DNA from: Caballeronia telluris | GTDB lineage: Bacteria; Pseudomonadota; Gammaproteobacteria; Burkholderiales; Burkholderiaceae | Direction of reading: 5' to 3' | Assembly (NCBI RefSeq): GCF_001544495.1 | Contig: NZ_FCNZ02000008.1 | Span: forward strand, 62,001-126,000 | DNA length: 64,000 bases | Shown here: positions 7,816-16,590 of the stretch, in pieces | How the letters are laid out: the number at the start of each line of letters is the position of its first letter | Position numbering within the stretch: position 1 is the first letter of the stretch | Translations under genes and position numbers: made by a program | The notes under the pieces: model-generated | What the model was told of the DNA's origin: nothing | The model's database searches: none | What the model saw: the letters and a program-made list of their open reading frames with translations, nothing else

Positions 7816-8379
7816 TCATTGCGCGTGGTGCTTCGCGTTCCACTCTCGCAGCGCCTGCAGCGTGTTCGCGACGTGCTTCTCCGGCGAGAGGCTCGTGTAC
7901 TCGTAGATGACGGTGCCGTCGGGCGCGATCACGTACGACACGCGATTAGCCATCGACGCCTTCATCGGCATCGACGCGTCGTAGGACTTGATGATCTGCG
8001 AACCCGCGTCCGCCGCCACCGGGAACTTGCTGCGGCATTCGCTCACGGAGAAGCGCTTGAGCGTGTCGATGTCGTCGTGCGACACGCCGATCACCGTCGC
8101 GCCCTCGGCCTTGTACTGGTCGACCGCTTCGGCGAATTCGTGCGCCTCGATCGTGCAGCCCTTGGTGAACGCCGCCGGATAGAAGTACAGCACGACCGGG
8201 CCCTTCTTCAGCTCGTCGGCGAGCGAGTAGTTGTACACGTTGCCGCCGAGCGATGCCTGCGCCACGAACGACGGCGCACGCTCGCCCGGCTTGAGCGTCG
8301 CGAACGCGACGAGGGCGTATGCCGCGAGTCCGGCGCCCAGCGCAGCCGCCCGCATCCTGCCTGCAAAGTTGCGTTTCAT
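7816..8379 (-). CDS. Exported AhpC/TSA (Bcp/PrxQ-like) peroxiredoxin
   Basis: 187 residues. Residues 1-28 form an uncleaved-anchor or signal-peptide-like segment (basic start, then AAALGAGLAAYALVAFA), so the catalytic domain should sit in the periplasm. FYPAAFTKGC ends at the peroxidatic C75 within the peroxiredoxin P-x3-T-x2-C motif. C115 (VSECRSKFP) is a plausible resolving cysteine; the CxxxxC arrangement of classical Bcp is absent (CTIEAH). Members reduce hydroperoxides using thiols. GAGGAAACAC precedes the ATG, a good ribosome site. Gene stands alone or with the small membrane protein downstream. Confidence 0.88.
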   Translation of the reverse strand: MKRNFAGRMRAAALGAGLAAYALVAFATLKPGERAPSFVAQASLGGNVYNYSLADELKKGPVVLYFYPAAFTKGCTIEAHEFAEAVDQYKAEGATVIGVSHDDIDTLKRFSVSECRSKFPVAADAGSQIIKSYDASMPMKASMANRVSYVIAPDGTVIYEYTSLSPEKHVANTLQALREWNAKHHAQ

Positions 8380-8450
8380 GTGTTTCCTCGTGTCTCGTCA
8401 GCCTTCGGGTAACGGGCGCCGTGCAGCGTCCGGGGAAAACAACGCATGTC

Positions 8451-8492
8451 TTATTCCAGCCGTCTCATTCCAGCCGCTTCATTCCAGCCGAT
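8451..8492. repeat. 14 bp tandem repeat, three copies, over the stop codon of the EAL-HDOD gene
   Basis: Units at 8451-8464, 8465-8478 and 8479-8492 share the core ATTCCAGCCG. On the minus strand each unit reads CGGCTGGAAT-A/GA, so the last codons and stop (Arg-Leu-Glu-stop) of the gene are copied twice more beyond its real stop at 8479-8481. Confidence 0.8.
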
Positions 8493-9759
8493 GCGCGGCA
8501 AACCACGTCGCCGCCTCGACCTGAAGCTTCGCCAGCACCGCCGGCGTCAGCCGTGCGAACGCGGCGTCGGCGAGGCTCGCGTCGACTTCGGGGATGTCGC
8601 CCCGGTCGGCCGCCTGCGAAATCCGCAGCAGCACGCCAAGCGGCCCGCGTCCGTCGACGATCGCCTCGCGGATCGCCTCGGAGAGGCTCAGGCGCGTCAG
8701 CGCCTCGGCGGCCGCCATGTCGAGCACCACGTGCACCAGCGAGAAAATGCCGGTCATGAACGCGGAATCGGCGAACGCATCATCCGATGGACGCAACACC
8801 CGCGCCGCCAGTTCCATGAAACGCGCCCGCGTGCCGACCAGTTGCACGAGCGGGTCCGACCGCCACGACAGGCCGCGCCCGTCGGCGTAGAGCAGGAGTT
8901 GCGTCCAGCGGGTGATCTGCCGTGTGCCGATCGCCGCGATGGCATCGCGCAGCGACGAAACATGCCGGCTCAAGCCGAACGCGCTCGAATTGGCGACGCG
9001 CAGCAGTTGCACGACCACTTCGGGATTGCGCTTCAACTCCGCTTCGAGGCTGCGCATGGCGGGGTCGTCGGCGAGCAGCGACAGAAGCCGCATCAGCGCG
9101 ACGCGCGATGCGCTGGGACGCCGCGTCGCGAGCACCTGCGGACGCGCGAAGAAGTAACCCTGGAAGTAATCGAAGCCGAGATCGCGGGCGCGCTGGAAAT
9201 GCTCGTGCGTCTCGATCTTTTCGGCGAGCAGCGCCCGGCCGCTGCGCTTGACCTCCGCCGCGAGCGCGGGCAGCGTCCTCTGATCGGTGGCGAGGAAATC
9301 GATCTTCACCGTGTCGACGTAAGGGAGCGCCGCGAGCAGCGCGTCGTCGAGCTGCACGACATCGTCGAGGGCGAGTTGGAAGCCCGCGTCGCGCAACTGC
9401 GCGCAGCGCCGGAAGAGCGCGGCGTCGAAGGTGACTGTTTCGAGCACTTCGAGCACGAAACGCTCGGGCGGCATGATGTGGACGATGTCGTCGAAGAGCA
9501 GCGCCCGGTTCATGTTCACGTAGCCGCGATAGTCGCCGAGCACCGCCGACACGCCGATCTCGCCGACCGTGCGCGCCACGACATGCGCGGTCGCCTGGAC
9601 GTCGTCGTGGACGGGCGCGCGATTGTCCAGGCTGTCGCGGAACAACAGCTCATAGGCGTGGAGCGCGCCGGAGCGATCGAGAATCGGCTGGCGTCCGAGA
9701 AAGACGCTTTCCGGTTCGCGCGCGTCGTCCGGCTCGGTCGGCTGCAACGAATCGTCCAT
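8479..9759 (-). CDS. EAL-HDOD signalling protein (degenerate EAL)
   Basis: 426 residues. Residues about 17-230 form an EAL-like domain beginning FLGRQPILDRSGALHAYELLFR, where the catalytic EAL triad is replaced by YELLFR; this suggests no phosphodiesterase activity. Residues about 225-410 form a HDOD domain (VVVQLLRVANSSAFGL). The combination matches the YuxH/CdgJ family, which works as a signalling adaptor in motility and biofilm control. Start chosen at 9759; a duplicated copy of the start region lies directly upstream and encodes only MDD before a TGA. It is divergent from the GGDEF-EAL gene and part of a local signalling cluster. Confidence 0.88.
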   Translation of the reverse strand: MDDSLQPTEPDDAREPESVFLGRQPILDRSGALHAYELLFRDSLDNRAPVHDDVQATAHVVARTVGEIGVSAVLGDYRGYVNMNRALLFDDIVHIMPPERFVLEVLETVTFDAALFRRCAQLRDAGFQLALDDVVQLDDALLAALPYVDTVKIDFLATDQRTLPALAAEVKRSGRALLAEKIETHEHFQRARDLGFDYFQGYFFARPQVLATRRPSASRVALMRLLSLLADDPAMRSLEAELKRNPEVVVQLLRVANSSAFGLSRHVSSLRDAIAAIGTRQITRWTQLLLYADGRGLSWRSDPLVQLVGTRARFMELAARVLRPSDDAFADSAFMTGIFSLVHVVLDMAAAEALTRLSLSEAIREAIVDGRGPLGVLLRISQAADRGDIPEVDASLADAAFARLTPAVLAKLQVEAATWFAAHRLE

Positions 9760-9780
9760 GACTCAATCGTCCATGACTCA
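9751..9780. repeat. 15 bp perfect tandem duplication over the start codon of the EAL-HDOD gene
   Basis: ATCGTCCATGACTCA occurs at 9751-9765 and again at 9766-9780. It contains the start codon (CAT at 9757-9759 and 9772-9774). The upstream copy makes a three-codon minigene ATG-GAC-GAT-TGA ending 3 bp before the true ATG. Confidence 0.85.
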
Positions 9781-10259
9781 ACAGTATGTGCTCGACCCGC
9801 ACGCCCTGACGCGCCGCATGGGATGCGCCGGCGTACCGGCCAACGAAGGCCGAACCGAACTCGTATCACACATGGGCGGGCAAGTCGAGGAGGCGGGCTG
9901 GAATCGGTAAAAGAAACGAAACTTGCGCTGGCGCAGGGCGTTTTCAACCAAAGTTCGGTAGGAAATTCCGTAACCGCCGCGACACTTTAACCGAAAACCA
10001 CGGCGCTCAGAGCATCCCGGCGGCCAGAAAAATATCGTCGATCGGCGCTGGCGGGCCGCTTCGCGGTGGCGCTTGCGGGGCGTGCGCGTTCACTAAAGTA
10101 ATTCGTGACATAGCCGATAACCTGCCTGATAGGGCGTGTACCTGTTGCGCGAAAAGGCGCGAAAACGCGCGCGTGAAATCCGCGCGGGCAGTCTCCCAAG
10201 CGGACGTGCCGCCACGCGTCCTCCGACAGGTCACGCAACCAGAAGGCCATCACAAGAAC
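9760..10259. other. Divergent intergenic region between two c-di-GMP-type signalling genes
   Basis: 500 bp without a convincing gene. It starts with the tandem duplication at 9766-9780 and must carry the promoters of both flanking genes. An in-frame extension of the GGDEF-EAL gene to a GTG at 10173 is possible. I see no strong hairpin, no consensus promoter and no recognisable operator. Confidence 0.5.
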
Positions 10260-12182
10260 ATGCAAGCGAACCGGAACACCGTCCCCCGCCGCCTCTGGCG
10301 CGCCGCACTCGACAACGCGCTCGGTCTCATCGGCGCGTCGAAGCGGCATGCGCACGCGCCGGCCGCAGACGGCGCGAACGCCAGCCGCGCGGCAGCGGAC
10401 GTTCCCAGCCCCGCAGCGGCCGAAGCGCTCGAATCCACGCCGGCGGCACCCGCCGCGCGTTCGTTGCCGGCGCAGCTGGAGGCGACGCTCGGCACGGTCG
10501 ACTTCCTCGCCCAGCTCGACGAATCATTGCGCTTTGTCTACGTGTCGGATGCGAGCATCAGCTTCATCGGCTATCACCGCGACTATCTCGGCATGCTGAC
10601 GCTTCACGACCTCGTGGCGTCGAACGAAGCCGACGAACTGAACGCGCTCGTGGCACGCGCGCACGCAAGCGGCAGGCTCGAAGCCGCGACGCTGTCGCTC
10701 GTCAAGTCGCTGACGTATCCGATCCCGGTCGAACTGCGTCTCCTTTCGACCACGGCAGCGGGCGTGCCGGGCTTCGCGCTCGCTGCGTTCGACGTCTCGC
10801 ACTGGCGCGACAACGAGGCGCGGCTCACGCATGCGCTCCACCACGACCCGCTGACGGGCCTCGAAAACCTCACCGCGCTGATCGCCGCGGTCAACGCCGT
10901 GCAGGCGGAAGCCGAGCACACGCGCACGCAGGCGGCGCTCGTGCTCGTCGACATCGACGACTACCAGCGCATCAACCGCGCGCTCGGCTACGACGCCGGC
11001 GACGACATGCTGCGCGAAACCGCGCGGCGCATCCAGCACGCGGCCGGGCACGGCGAGCGCGTGGCGCGCGTCGCGAGCGACGAGTTCGCCGTCCTGCTGC
11101 CGGCGGGGACGAGCGCCGAAGCCGCCGAAAGTCTCGGCCGGCGCGTGCTGACGGCGATCGCGCAGCCGTATCGCTATCGCGGGCAGCACACGCATCTTTC
11201 CGCGAGCGTCGGCGTCGCGCTCTATCCCGATCAGGCCGATCCGGCAACGAGCGCCGACGAAACCGGCGGCCCGGGCAGCACGGCGGGCGCGCATCTGCTG
11301 CGCATGGCCGATCACGCGCTCGCCGAGGCGAAGTCGTCGGGCGGCAACACGCTCGTGTTCCACGCGGTCGACGACGACCCGACCGACGCCGAGCGCCTCA
11401 AGCTCGAAGCCGATCTCTACGAGGCCGTGCGCAACGGCGAGTTTGCGCTGCACTTCCAGCCGATCACGAGCAGCCACTCGGGCGGCGTGGTGGGCGTGGA
11501 GGCGCTGATGCGCTGGCAGCATCCGGTGCACGGGCTCGTGCCGCCGACGACGTTCATCCCGCTCGCCGAATCGATCGGCCTCATCAACTATCTTGGCAAC
11601 TGGGTGCTGAAAGCCGCGTGCATGCAGCTCGTGCAATGGGACGCGATCGGCATCCGGCTCCACTACGTGTCGGTGAACGTGTCGCCGCAGCAGTTCCGCG
11701 ACAAGCGTTTCACCTTCGCGGTGCAGGAAGCGCTCACGCTGACGGGGCTCGATCCGCGGCGGCTCGTGTTCGAGATCACCGAGAGCCTTCTGATGCACGA
11801 TCCCGAAGAAGCGACGCGGCTCCTGCAGAAGCTCAGGGCATTCGGCATCCGTTTCGCCGTCGACGACTTCGGCACCGGCTATTCCAGCCTCGCCTATTTG
11901 CAGCGCTTTCCGCTCTCGAAGCTCAAGATCGACCGCAGTTTTGTCGAAAACCTGCTTACCTCCCGCAACAACCGCGCGATCGTGAGCGCGGTGGTGGGGC
12001 TCGCGCAGTCGCTCGGGCTGGAACTGGTCGCGGAAGGCGTCGAAACCGAAGCGCAGCGCGACCTTCTGACCGAAATGGGCTGCGATCACATCCAGGGCTG
12101 GCTCATCAGCCACGCGCTGCCGTCGGAAGAGCTTGCACGGTCGTTCCAGTCGAACTCGCTCTTCCTTCACGAGGCATTATGA
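10260..12182 (+). CDS. PAS-like/GGDEF/EAL protein, probable c-di-GMP phosphodiesterase
   Basis: 640 residues from the ATG at 10260. Residues about 75-180 look PAS-like. Residues about 190-340 form a GGDEF domain whose signature is ASDEF (RVASDEFAVLL) instead of GGDEF, so cyclase activity is unlikely. Residues about 365-630 form an EAL domain with all key elements: GVEALMRW, NVSPQQF, EITESLL, DDFGTGYSS, KIDRSFV and AEGVETEAQ. The likely role is hydrolysis of cyclic di-GMP, with the degenerate GGDEF perhaps acting as a GTP sensor. No membrane segment is evident. A GTG start at 10173 would add 29 residues. An HDOD gene follows on the same strand. Confidence 0.88.
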   Translation: MQANRNTVPRRLWRAALDNALGLIGASKRHAHAPAADGANASRAAADVPSPAAAEALESTPAAPAARSLPAQLEATLGTVDFLAQLDESLRFVYVSDASISFIGYHRDYLGMLTLHDLVASNEADELNALVARAHASGRLEAATLSLVKSLTYPIPVELRLLSTTAAGVPGFALAAFDVSHWRDNEARLTHALHHDPLTGLENLTALIAAVNAVQAEAEHTRTQAALVLVDIDDYQRINRALGYDAGDDMLRETARRIQHAAGHGERVARVASDEFAVLLPAGTSAEAAESLGRRVLTAIAQPYRYRGQHTHLSASVGVALYPDQADPATSADETGGPGSTAGAHLLRMADHALAEAKSSGGNTLVFHAVDDDPTDAERLKLEADLYEAVRNGEFALHFQPITSSHSGGVVGVEALMRWQHPVHGLVPPTTFIPLAESIGLINYLGNWVLKAACMQLVQWDAIGIRLHYVSVNVSPQQFRDKRFTFAVQEALTLTGLDPRRLVFEITESLLMHDPEEATRLLQKLRAFGIRFAVDDFGTGYSSLAYLQRFPLSKLKIDRSFVENLLTSRNNRAIVSAVVGLAQSLGLELVAEGVETEAQRDLLTEMGCDHIQGWLISHALPSEELARSFQSNSLFLHEAL

Positions 12183-12297
12183 GATAGGGCACGTTCGTGT
12201 TTTAATCCGGGAGCGTGCCGCGCAAACCACCTCGCATCGCCGCCTCACGTCGCCGTATCGTCGTATCGCCGTATCACTGCAGCACCGAGTATCGTTC

Positions 12298-12337
12298 CGG
12301 CCCGTTTCTCCGCTTTTCGTACGGCGGGAACGGGCCG
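12298..12337. other. Stable hairpin between the GGDEF-EAL and HDOD genes
   Basis: A 9 bp perfect stem (12298-12306 with 12329-12337), with additional CCGC/GCGG pairing inside, lies 60 bp before the HDOD start. There is no T-run after it, so it is not a classic terminator; it could be an attenuating or mRNA-stabilising structure. Just upstream, near 12250-12275, the word CGTATCG recurs three times. Confidence 0.35.
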
Positions 12338-12396
12338 AAGATTGACGCCGCGCCGGCCCGTTGGCCGCGGCACAGCAGGGCTTTCTCACACTACGC

Positions 12397-13869
12397 ATGG
12401 CAAGCACCGTCAAGGCCGAATTACTGGACAAGTTGTGGCAGCGCATGAGCGAGCGCGGGGACTTCCCGATGCTCTCGCAGGCGTTGCGCACGACCGTGTC
12501 CGCGATGAGCGACGACGACCTCGACTTCACTGCCCTCGTGCAAGTCGTGCTGTCGGATTTCGGCCTCACGCAGAAGGTGCTGCGCCTCGCCAATTCGGCG
12601 ATGTACATGGCCTTCGGCGGCAACATCACGACCGTGACGCGCGCGCTGATGGTGCTCGGCATGGACGCGGTCGGGCATCTCGTCGTCGGGCTGAAGCTCG
12701 TCGATCACTTTCATGCGAGCGTGCCGCGCCGCATCGACGCCAAGCTCGAACTGAACCGCACGCTGCTCTCGGGCGCGGTCGCGCGCCAGATCACCGAGCA
12801 CACCGACCTGCGTTCGGCCGAGGAAGCGGTGGTCTGCACGCTGATGCGGCAGATCGGCAAGCTGCTGGTCGCGTTTTATCTGGAAAGCGAGTGGGACCAG
12901 TTGCGCCGCAAGGCCGCCGTCGAGAACATCAGCGACAGCAGCGCGTGCGCGGCGCTGCTCGGCGTCTCGTTCGAGGAGATCGGCATCGAGGCGGCGGACC
13001 GCTGGCGGCTGCCGGAGACGATCCGCGCGGGCATGCGCGCGAGCGACCCGCAGGCGCCCGACCAGACCGTGCCGCGCCATGTCGCGTGGCTGCAGGCCGT
13101 GACGAACTATTCGACCGAAGTCGCCGATGCGCTGACGGCGCAGAACATGGCGGGCGAAAATCGCGAGTCGCTGTTGGTTGATATCGCGAACCGTTACAGC
13201 GGCGCGCTGAACACCGACGCCGAGACGCTTGCCGCGATGAGCATTGCGCTCGCGAACGAAGAGAGCGGCGACGGCGTGATGCGCGAGATCGTCGAATTGC
13301 GTGCGAACGCCGACGCGATCGCGCGCGCGGGGGTATCGGCGGAAGCGCGGATCGGCGCGGGACTGGACGATTTGCGCGCGTTGCCTTCGAAGAACGCGCT
13401 CGGGCCGGTGCTCGCGCTGGCTTCCGAGGCGGTGCTCGCGGGCCTGGGCTTTTCGCGGACGGTGGTCTTCGTGCGCCAGGCCAACGATGAATTCCACGCG
13501 CGGCTGGGGCTCGGTCCGAACGTCGAGCGGATGCTGCCGACGCTGCAGTTCGCGGCCGCTTTCCAGCCGGATGTGTTTCATCTTGCGATCTCGAATCCGG
13601 TGGGCATCTTCATCGAGAATGCGCACGATCCGCGGATCGACGCGCGTTTGCCGCGCTGGTTCAAGCAGGCATTCGGCGATGCCAAGGCTTTCGTGCTGCT
13701 GCCCGTGAAGGCCAACGACTCGACAGTCGCGCTCGTTTATGGCGACTGGACGCTTTCGCCGCAAGTGCGCAAGATCACGCCGCCGGAGATGGGCGCGCTC
13801 AATGAGCTCACGCGGGAGCTTAGTCGGTTCTTTTCCAATGCGGATTGGAAGGAAGTTGAATTGCTCTAG
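12397..13869 (+). CDS. HDOD domain signalling protein with C-terminal GAF-like region
   Basis: 490 residues. Residues about 15-215 form a HDOD domain: LTQKVLRLANSAMYM and the helix containing TLMRQIGKLLVAFYLESEW are typical. The HD metal-binding residues are not intact, as usual for HDOD. Residues about 330-485 (LASEAVLAGLGFSRTVVFV...VALVYGDW) resemble a GAF sensory module. Such proteins link signal sensing to cell cycle, motility or c-di-GMP output, but the exact role is unknown. The start at ATG 12397 was preferred to TTG 12361 because the extra 12 residues are unlike the family; the ribosome site is weak. It faces the MCP gene across the inverted-repeat element. Confidence 0.85.
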   Translation: MASTVKAELLDKLWQRMSERGDFPMLSQALRTTVSAMSDDDLDFTALVQVVLSDFGLTQKVLRLANSAMYMAFGGNITTVTRALMVLGMDAVGHLVVGLKLVDHFHASVPRRIDAKLELNRTLLSGAVARQITEHTDLRSAEEAVVCTLMRQIGKLLVAFYLESEWDQLRRKAAVENISDSSACAALLGVSFEEIGIEAADRWRLPETIRAGMRASDPQAPDQTVPRHVAWLQAVTNYSTEVADALTAQNMAGENRESLLVDIANRYSGALNTDAETLAAMSIALANEESGDGVMREIVELRANADAIARAGVSAEARIGAGLDDLRALPSKNALGPVLALASEAVLAGLGFSRTVVFVRQANDEFHARLGLGPNVERMLPTLQFAAAFQPDVFHLAISNPVGIFIENAHDPRIDARLPRWFKQAFGDAKAFVLLPVKANDSTVALVYGDWTLSPQVRKITPPEMGALNELTRELSRFFSNADWKEVELL

Positions 13870-14568
13870 GGGGTGCTGGCGCTTTGGGGGATTCTGCGCT
13901 TCTGTGGAACTTGTTTTCGCGTCGGTCTATTAGCTCTGCCCCTGTCCGGGGCGGGACTTACTTTCTTTGCTGCTGCAAAGAAAGTAAGCAAAGAAAGCAG
14001 CTTTTTAGGCAGCAGTTTTGAGGCGGCAACGCTCTTGAAGCACTGAGTGGACATACCGCCTAAGTGTCGCCCTCAAAGGTCTTTAGCGACTTGGTGCGAT
14101 TAACCGCTGTGTCATCGCGCAGCGAATACAACGGTACAGCAGTCATACATCCATCTTCGCTTCGCTCGGACGTCAGGTGCATGGGTCGCGCGGTTCATGT
14201 TCGCGGTTCCGGCGGCTGTGGACCAACGGTTTTCTGTTTATGCCTTTCGTCCGCGAAGCGCGGACGAAAGGATGATTGCCTTACCAAAAACTTCACTGTG
14301 CGATGACACAGTGGTTAATCGCGCCAAGTCGCTAAAGACCTTTGAGGGGGACACTTAGGCGGTATGTCCACTCAGTACTTCAAGAGCGTTGCCGCCTCAA
14401 AACTGCTGCCTGAAAAAGCTGCTTTCTTTGCTTACTTTCTTTGCAGCAGCAAAGAAAGTAAGTCCCGCCCCGGACAGGGGCAGAGCAAATAGACCGCTAA
14501 GAAAGCAGGTTCCATAGAAGCGGAAGAACATCAAACGGTGTTCCACAAAGCGCCAGCACACCCCTCAG
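13868..14568. repeat. Large inverted-repeat element filling a convergent intergenic region
   Basis: Left arm about 13897-14122 and right arm about 14296-14522 are reverse complements; the core (13923-14122 versus 14296-14496) shows about seven differences in 200 bp. Weaker similarity reaches both flanking stop codons. Each arm contains a perfect 14 bp hairpin with a 4-nt loop (13957-13988 and 14431-14462). The 173 bp centre carries a 13 bp perfect hairpin with a 3-nt loop (14243-14271). No transposase ORF is present, so it is non-coding; it resembles a MITE-like or paired intergenic repeat. Nothing in it supports a protein gene. Confidence 0.85.
14243..14271. other. Perfect 13 bp hairpin at the centre of the inverted-repeat element
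   Basis: CCTTTCGTCCGCG (14243-14255) pairs exactly with 14259-14271 around the loop AAG. It lies in the unique centre between the two long arms. It lacks a following T-run. Confidence 0.7.
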
Positions 14569-16226
14569 TGCAACTGAAACTTCCCGACCAATCCCTTCAA
14601 CGCCCTCGCCTGATCATCGAGTGACTGCGCGGCGGCAGCCGCCTGCTCCACGAGTGCGGCATTCTGCTGCGTCCCGGCGTCCATCTGCGTGACAGCGCGG
14701 CCGATCTCCTCAATGCCGCTCTTCTGCTCCGCCGACGCCGCCGAAATCTCGCCCATGATGTCGGTCACGCGCCTGACCGCCTTCACCACTTCGTCCATCG
14801 TGGCGCCAGCCTCGTGCGCATAGGTCGAGCCGTCCGTCACGCGCGATACCGACGCGTGGATCAAGCCCTTGATCTCCTTGGCCGCCGCCGACGAACGCTG
14901 CGCGAGCGATCGCACTTCGCCCGCCACCACCGCGAAACCACGCCCCTCCTCGCCCGCGCGCGCCGCCTCGACCGCCGCATTGAGCGCGAGAATGTTCGTC
15001 TGGAACGCGATACCCTCGATCACACCGATGATGTCGCCGATACTCTTCGCGCTCGCGTTGATCTGCTCCATCGTCGCGACCACGCGTCCGACCACCTCGC
15101 CGCCCTTCTCCGCGATCTCCGACGCGTTGTGCGCCAGCATGCTCGCCTGCTGCGCGTTGTCGGCGTTCTGACGCACCGTCGAGGTCAGTTGCTCCATGCT
15201 CGCCGCCGTCTTTTCGAGCGCGACCGCCTGCTCCTCCGTGCGATGCGAGAGGTCGACGTTGCCCGTCGAAATCTCGCTCGACGCCGAAGCGATCGCCTCG
15301 GCGCTCGCCGCAATCTCGCCGACCGTCGACGACAACCCCGACTGCATGTCCGAGAGCGCGCGCAGCATGCTCGCGTTGTCGCGCGTCGAGAGGTCGATGC
15401 GGTTCGAGAGGTCGCCCGCCGCGATGCGGCTCGCAATCTCCTTCGCATAACCCGGCTCGCCGCCGAGCTGTCCCGCGAGGCGTCGCACCACCCATTCGCT
15501 CACGACGATCGCAAGGACGAAGAGCGCCACCGTCAGCGCCGACACCATCACGAACGACGACTGATAGATGAACGCGGCGGCATCGATGGTCGCCTTCGCG
15601 GCGGCGCCCCGGCGCGCGACGAGATCGTCGACCATCTTTTCGAGCTTGCCCGTTTCGACCAGCAGCGACACGTCCTGGATGCCGACCTGCCAGTTCATCT
15701 GCGACAGGTCGAGCGGCTGCTCCTTCACGAGCTTGACGAAGCTGCGCAGGTTCTCGCTCCATTTCGTGACGCCCGCCGCGAAACGCTTCTGCTGCGCGAG
15801 CGCATCCTGGTCGGACGCGTCGATGTGCTGCTGCAACTGCGCCTGTTCCTTGCCGATCGCAGCCAGCGCCTCTTCGATCTGCGCGCCGAGTTCGTCGCGT
15901 TCCTTGGCCGTGGTCGCGGTGAGCAGCATCTTTTGCGAGCGGCTCGCGCGCAAGAGATCGCCGCGCGTTTCCTCGGCGGCCCGGCTCGCGACGTAGCCTT
16001 GTGTGTAGATCGAGCCGGTCGAGTCGTTCAGACGGCCGATCTGCGTGAGCGCGATCGCGCCGATCGCGAGCGTCCCTGCCAGCACGAGCGCGAAGGCGAG
16101 CCTGAGCGACGCCTTCACCGACAACCCGCCACGGCCGGCCGCCGCGCGGCGCGTTCTGGATGCATCCTTTGAAGCTTGCGAGACTGAGCCCGCGCCGGCA
16201 TGGCCGCGCAGCAAAAACGGTTTCAT
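14565..16226 (-). CDS. Methyl-accepting chemotaxis protein
   Basis: 553 residues. A basic N-terminus precedes a membrane helix at about 38-62, a periplasmic four-helix-bundle sensor domain to about 220, a second helix at about 224-246, a HAMP domain and a long cytoplasmic signalling domain. The hairpin tip [22 protein letters not shown] (written in part: [16 protein letters not shown]) is the diagnostic CheA/CheW contact region. The C-terminus ends GKFQLH, without the NWETF-type CheR-docking pentapeptide. It senses an unknown ligand and controls the flagellar motor through CheA. Convergent with the HDOD gene; the inverted-repeat element begins at its stop. Confidence 0.93.
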   Translation of the reverse strand: MKPFLLRGHAGAGSVSQASKDASRTRRAAAGRGGLSVKASLRLAFALVLAGTLAIGAIALTQIGRLNDSTGSIYTQGYVASRAAEETRGDLLRASRSQKMLLTATTAKERDELGAQIEEALAAIGKEQAQLQQHIDASDQDALAQQKRFAAGVTKWSENLRSFVKLVKEQPLDLSQMNWQVGIQDVSLLVETGKLEKMVDDLVARRGAAAKATIDAAAFIYQSSFVMVSALTVALFVLAIVVSEWVVRRLAGQLGGEPGYAKEIASRIAAGDLSNRIDLSTRDNASMLRALSDMQSGLSSTVGEIAASAEAIASASSEISTGNVDLSHRTEEQAVALEKTAASMEQLTSTVRQNADNAQQASMLAHNASEIAEKGGEVVGRVVATMEQINASAKSIGDIIGVIEGIAFQTNILALNAAVEAARAGEEGRGFAVVAGEVRSLAQRSSAAAKEIKGLIHASVSRVTDGSTYAHEAGATMDEVVKAVRRVTDIMGEISAASAEQKSGIEEIGRAVTQMDAGTQQNAALVEQAAAAAQSLDDQARALKGLVGKFQLH

Positions 16227-16590
16227 CGATTCATTCCCCGAATGATTCTGGTTGCAGGCCGCGTCGTCGAAAGACGCATGCCTTTGTCACTGGTCTACGG
16301 CCGTCGCGTCGCAAATCTTGAGTAGGGTATTTCCCGCGCCCGGATTCGGATGAAGCCGCGCGCCGCTTGCGTTTCTCGCCGCCGTCGACGCGTTATAACC
16401 GACCAAAAAAAACGTGCGTGCGCAAATCGCGCCGCCGCCGCGCGGCATGTCCAATTCGCGACAAAGGTTGGCAGGACAACGCGTACCGGACAAACTAAAC
16501 TACGTCCTATTCGACCTGCTCATGAATCGCCTAATACAGCGAGCGGCTGAAAAAAATTCCAAGAGACCACCTTCCGGCAGACTTTTCACC
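16227..16590. other. Divergent intergenic region MCP / MFS transporter
   Basis: 364 bp without a supported gene. An in-frame upstream extension of the MFS gene to 16414 exists, but its translation is basic and unlike the family. A poly-A tract (about 16407-16414) and AT-rich patches near 16490-16560 suggest promoter DNA. I found no clear -35/-10 pair, operator or terminator. Confidence 0.45.

Noticed and set aside
8451..8492. CRISPR-like array from the three evenly spaced repeats
   Set aside because: Unit is only 14 bp with no spacer sequences and overlaps a coding end; a simple tandem repeat.
13957..13988. Rho-independent terminator for the HDOD gene
   Set aside because: The hairpin is perfect but has no T-run and is part of the larger inverted repeat; listed there instead.
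14814..16172. Long plus-strand frame opposite the chemotaxis receptor
   Set aside because: Arg-rich antisense shadow; the minus-strand frame has a textbook MCP signalling domain.
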